A DNA stretch of 6,317 nt, from positions 1 through 6,317 of the forward strand of contig JAJYAS010000220.1 of assembly GCA_021779415.1 (NCBI GenBank), given 5' to 3'. Position numbers and translations under genes: made by a program. Shown piece after piece: positions 4,628-6,317 of this stretch. The notes under the pieces were generated by a model. That model had not been told where the DNA came from. It made no database searches and saw only the letters and a program-made list of their open reading frames with translations. The stretch comes from Bacillota bacterium. Lineage in GTDB: Bacteria > Bacillota_B > Desulfitobacteriia > Desulfitobacteriales > Desulfitobacteriaceae. Within the stretch, counting starts at the first letter, position 1. Each line of letters opens with the position of its first letter.

Positions 4628-6317
4628 TCAAGAACGGCGGGTCAGTCCATACTCTTTCCAGCGTCGATCGACGAGATTTACTGTTGCTTCGTCCGGAAGT
4701 ACCTCTCCAGGATAACCTGGTTTCATCCGGGCATCGATCAAAATCGGGCCATGGTAGACTAAACTGTGCTGTTTCACCTCTGTTCTGGCATAAATATCAT
4801 GTGCGGGGTCAAAACGAGTAAAGACCTGCCATAGGAAACCAGTAGGATCTGAGGCAAGGGCTAAATCATCAACGAAAATAGCCAGGGGCCAATCCTTGAA
4901 TAGTTCAGTTTGAAGATGCGGTAACAAGTTATTTGCAAGTTCAGGGGCCTCATCATACGGGGGTGCCTCTAGTAACAAACACCCTGCACAAAAGGATTTA
5001 AGCCCTTTTATGCTGGGGAGCGTCCCACCTTCGAAATGACGTGGCAAGTCGCGTTTGATTGTTCCTAACCCTAACATAATGGCTTTGCTTCCATGATTCA
5101 GTCGTCGGCCCGTGTAGTCTAATGTATCCATTGAGGTTTCATTGAGAATTAGAAGGTCTGATTCCGGTTCAAAACGAGCCAAGACTGCTTCTAAGAGGGT
5201 TCTGAAATCTTGCAAGTTGAGTTGGACATCAGTTAAGATTAAGAACTTTGTCAAAGTAAGCTGTCCTTCGCCTAAAATTCGAAAGGCGTGGGCCAAAGCT
5301 TCACGCTGATAACTCTCCCTGACTATAGCGGCAGCTAGCGCGTGAAAACCTGTCTCAGCATACGTCCAGAGCGCCTTAACTCCAGTCATGACCAATGGAA
5401 ACATCGGTGAGAGCAAGGCCTGCAGATATTCACCAATAAAGTAATCTTCTTGACGGGGTTTCCCTACTACCGTAGCCGGGTAAATTGCATCCTTCCGATG
5501 GTAAACATTATGTACGTTGAAAACCGGGAAATCATGAGTGAGGGAGTAGTAACCGTAATGATCCCCAAAAGGCCCTTCCGGCTTGCGAATGTGAGCAGGC
5601 ACTGTCCCACAAATGGCAAATTCTGCTTCAGCAATGAGTGCATGGGGATGGGTAGGAATCTGAACCCGCGAGAGTTTGTCCCCCATTAAAAAAGAAGAGA
5701 AAATAAGCTCAGGCAGCATTTCCGGCAGAGGGGCTATGGCGGAAAGAATCAGAGCTGGTGGCCCTCCTAAGAAAAGAGTCATGGGGAGGTCTTGTCCCAA
5801 ACGTTCTGCTTCATAATAATGAAACCCTCCACCTTTATGAATCTGCATGTGAATTCCGGTCTGATTGCGACCATGAATTTGTATGCGATACATGCCTAAA
5901 TTATGTTCTCTAGTCTCAGGGTGTTCTGTATAGACTAAGGGTAAGGTTACGAAGGGACCACCATCTTCCGGCCAACTCGTAAGCACAGGGAGTTGTGTTA
6001 AGTCCACGACCTGTTGCCTGACTTCAAGGACCGGAGCGGACTTCGGATTAACAGAGCGTAGCCCACTTTTCCCCAAGGAAAGGATCCAGTCTTTTTCCTG
6101 CCAAAGTACGGAAGGTTTCGGAGGAAGTAAACGATGCAAAGCCGAGACCGCGCGTTGTACCGTCTCCTCTGGCTTTGGTCCGATTGCTAAGTCAACACGC
6201 CGACGGGTTCCAAACAAATTGGTAACCACCGGAAAGGTGCTTCCCTTAACACGCTTGAAGAGCAGAGCAGGTCCTTCTTCCTCAATGACACGACGATGAA
6301 TTTCTGCTAACTCTAGA
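4628..6317 (-). CDS. UbiD-family prenyl-FMN-dependent decarboxylase (5' partial)
   Basis: UbiD enzymes use prenylated FMN and Mn/K to (de)carboxylate aromatic or unsaturated acids. About 562 residues are visible. The frame stays open to the right edge and reads ELAEIHRRV, GPALLF and PVVTNLFGT, the usual UbiD N-terminal region about 30 residues in. The true start therefore lies beyond the window, and the GTG at 6229 is internal. Key motifs are DGGPFVTLP, then NLGMYR (metal-binding Asn and catalytic Arg), GIHMQIHKGGG, EAEFAICG (metal Glu) and RKPEGPFGDHYGYYS, which holds the catalytic Glu and the Asp/Glu partner. All are intact. The C-terminal part includes GLGTIKRDLP and the ending VDRRWKEYGL. 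The long form with the WPEDGGPFVTLP segment resembles the roughly 600-residue UbiDs, some of which serve menaquinone synthesis by the futalosine route; the substrate cannot be told here. No terminator lies before the convergent DivIVA-domain gene. Confidence 0.93.
   Translation of the reverse strand, partial: LELAEIHRRVIEEEGPALLFKRVKGSTFPVVTNLFGTRRRVDLAIGPKPEETVQRAVSALHRLLPPKPSVLWQEKDWILSLGKSGLRSVNPKSAPVLEVRQQVVDLTQLPVLTSWPEDGGPFVTLPLVYTEHPETREHNLGMYRIQIHGRNQTGIHMQIHKGGGFHYYEAERLGQDLPMTLFLGGPPALILSAIAPLPEMLPELIFSSFLMGDKLSRVQIPTHPHALIAEAEFAICGTVPAHIRKPEGPFGDHYGYYSLTHDFPVFNVHNVYHRKDAIYPATVVGKPRQEDYFIGEYLQALLSPMFPLVMTGVKALWTYAETGFHALAAAIVRESYQREALAHAFRILGEGQLTLTKFLILTDVQLNLQDFRTLLEAVLARFEPESDLLILNETSMDTLDYTGRRLNHGSKAIMLGLGTIKRDLPRHFEGGTLPSIKGLKSFCAGCLLLEAPPYDEAPELANNLLPHLQTELFKDWPLAIFVDDLALASDPTGFLWQVFTRFDPAHDIYARTEVKQHSLVYHGPILIDARMKPGYPGEVLPDEATVNLVDRRWKEYGLTRRS

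Noticed and set aside
4624..4821. Plus-strand open frame starting at the convergent stop junction
   Set aside because: It starts with TTG, has no ribosome binding site and is antisense to the conserved UbiD C-terminus.
5450..5689. Plus-strand open frame inside the UbiD gene
   Set aside because: It is antisense to the catalytic core of UbiD, so it is a chance open frame.
1..6317. CRISPR array, tRNA, rRNA, transposon or phage attachment site
   Set aside because: No regular direct repeats, cloverleaf, transposase motif or integrase was seen on either strand.

Overview
The window looks like chromosomal DNA of an endospore-forming, low-to-medium GC Firmicute of the Clostridia. The evidence is strong AGGAGG-type ribosome binding sites, a ribE-ribBA-ribH order of the Bacillus/Clostridia type, a SigH-type sporulation sigma factor, small CotF-like spore coat genes and a DivIVA-domain protein. 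The set resembles Desulfosporosinus/Desulfitobacterium relatives, but that genus guess is recalled from general family knowledge and was not tested.

Left part (1-2067, + strand): the distal end of a riboflavin operon. It holds the C-terminal half of riboflavin synthase (ribE), a bifunctional DHBP synthase/GTP cyclohydrolase II (ribBA) and lumazine synthase (ribH). RibBA makes both precursors, from ribulose-5-phosphate and GTP. RibH joins the four-carbon unit to the pyrimidine, and RibE dismutates lumazine to riboflavin. ribD and any FMN riboswitch would lie to the left, outside the window.

Middle (2068-3421, + strand): a 138-base gap without a visible terminator, then a SigH-like sigma factor and a small single-pass membrane protein of unknown function, closed by a near-ideal intrinsic terminator. 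The leader of the sigma gene carries a perfect 10-bp inverted repeat. The same 6-bp hairpin arms (TTAGAC/GTCTAA) occur just before the ribosome binding sites of both genes.

Right-middle (3388-4099): two very short, tightly coupled CotF/ferritin-like helical-hairpin genes on the - strand, converging on the shared bidirectional terminator. The divergent 236-base gap upstream of them contains a second terminator-like hairpin that has no obvious gene to terminate.

Right part (4100-6317): a stand-alone DivIVA-domain coiled-coil protein (+ strand), whose stop codon abuts the stop codon of a convergent UbiD-family prenyl-FMN-dependent decarboxylase (- strand). The UbiD gene runs off the right edge.

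Most of the window is ordinary core or sporulation-lineage content, and I see no clear new defence or mobile system. The items most worth a second look are the SigH-like/membrane-protein pair with its repeated cis hairpins, the orphan hairpin in the divergent spacer, and the pair of half-size coat proteins.
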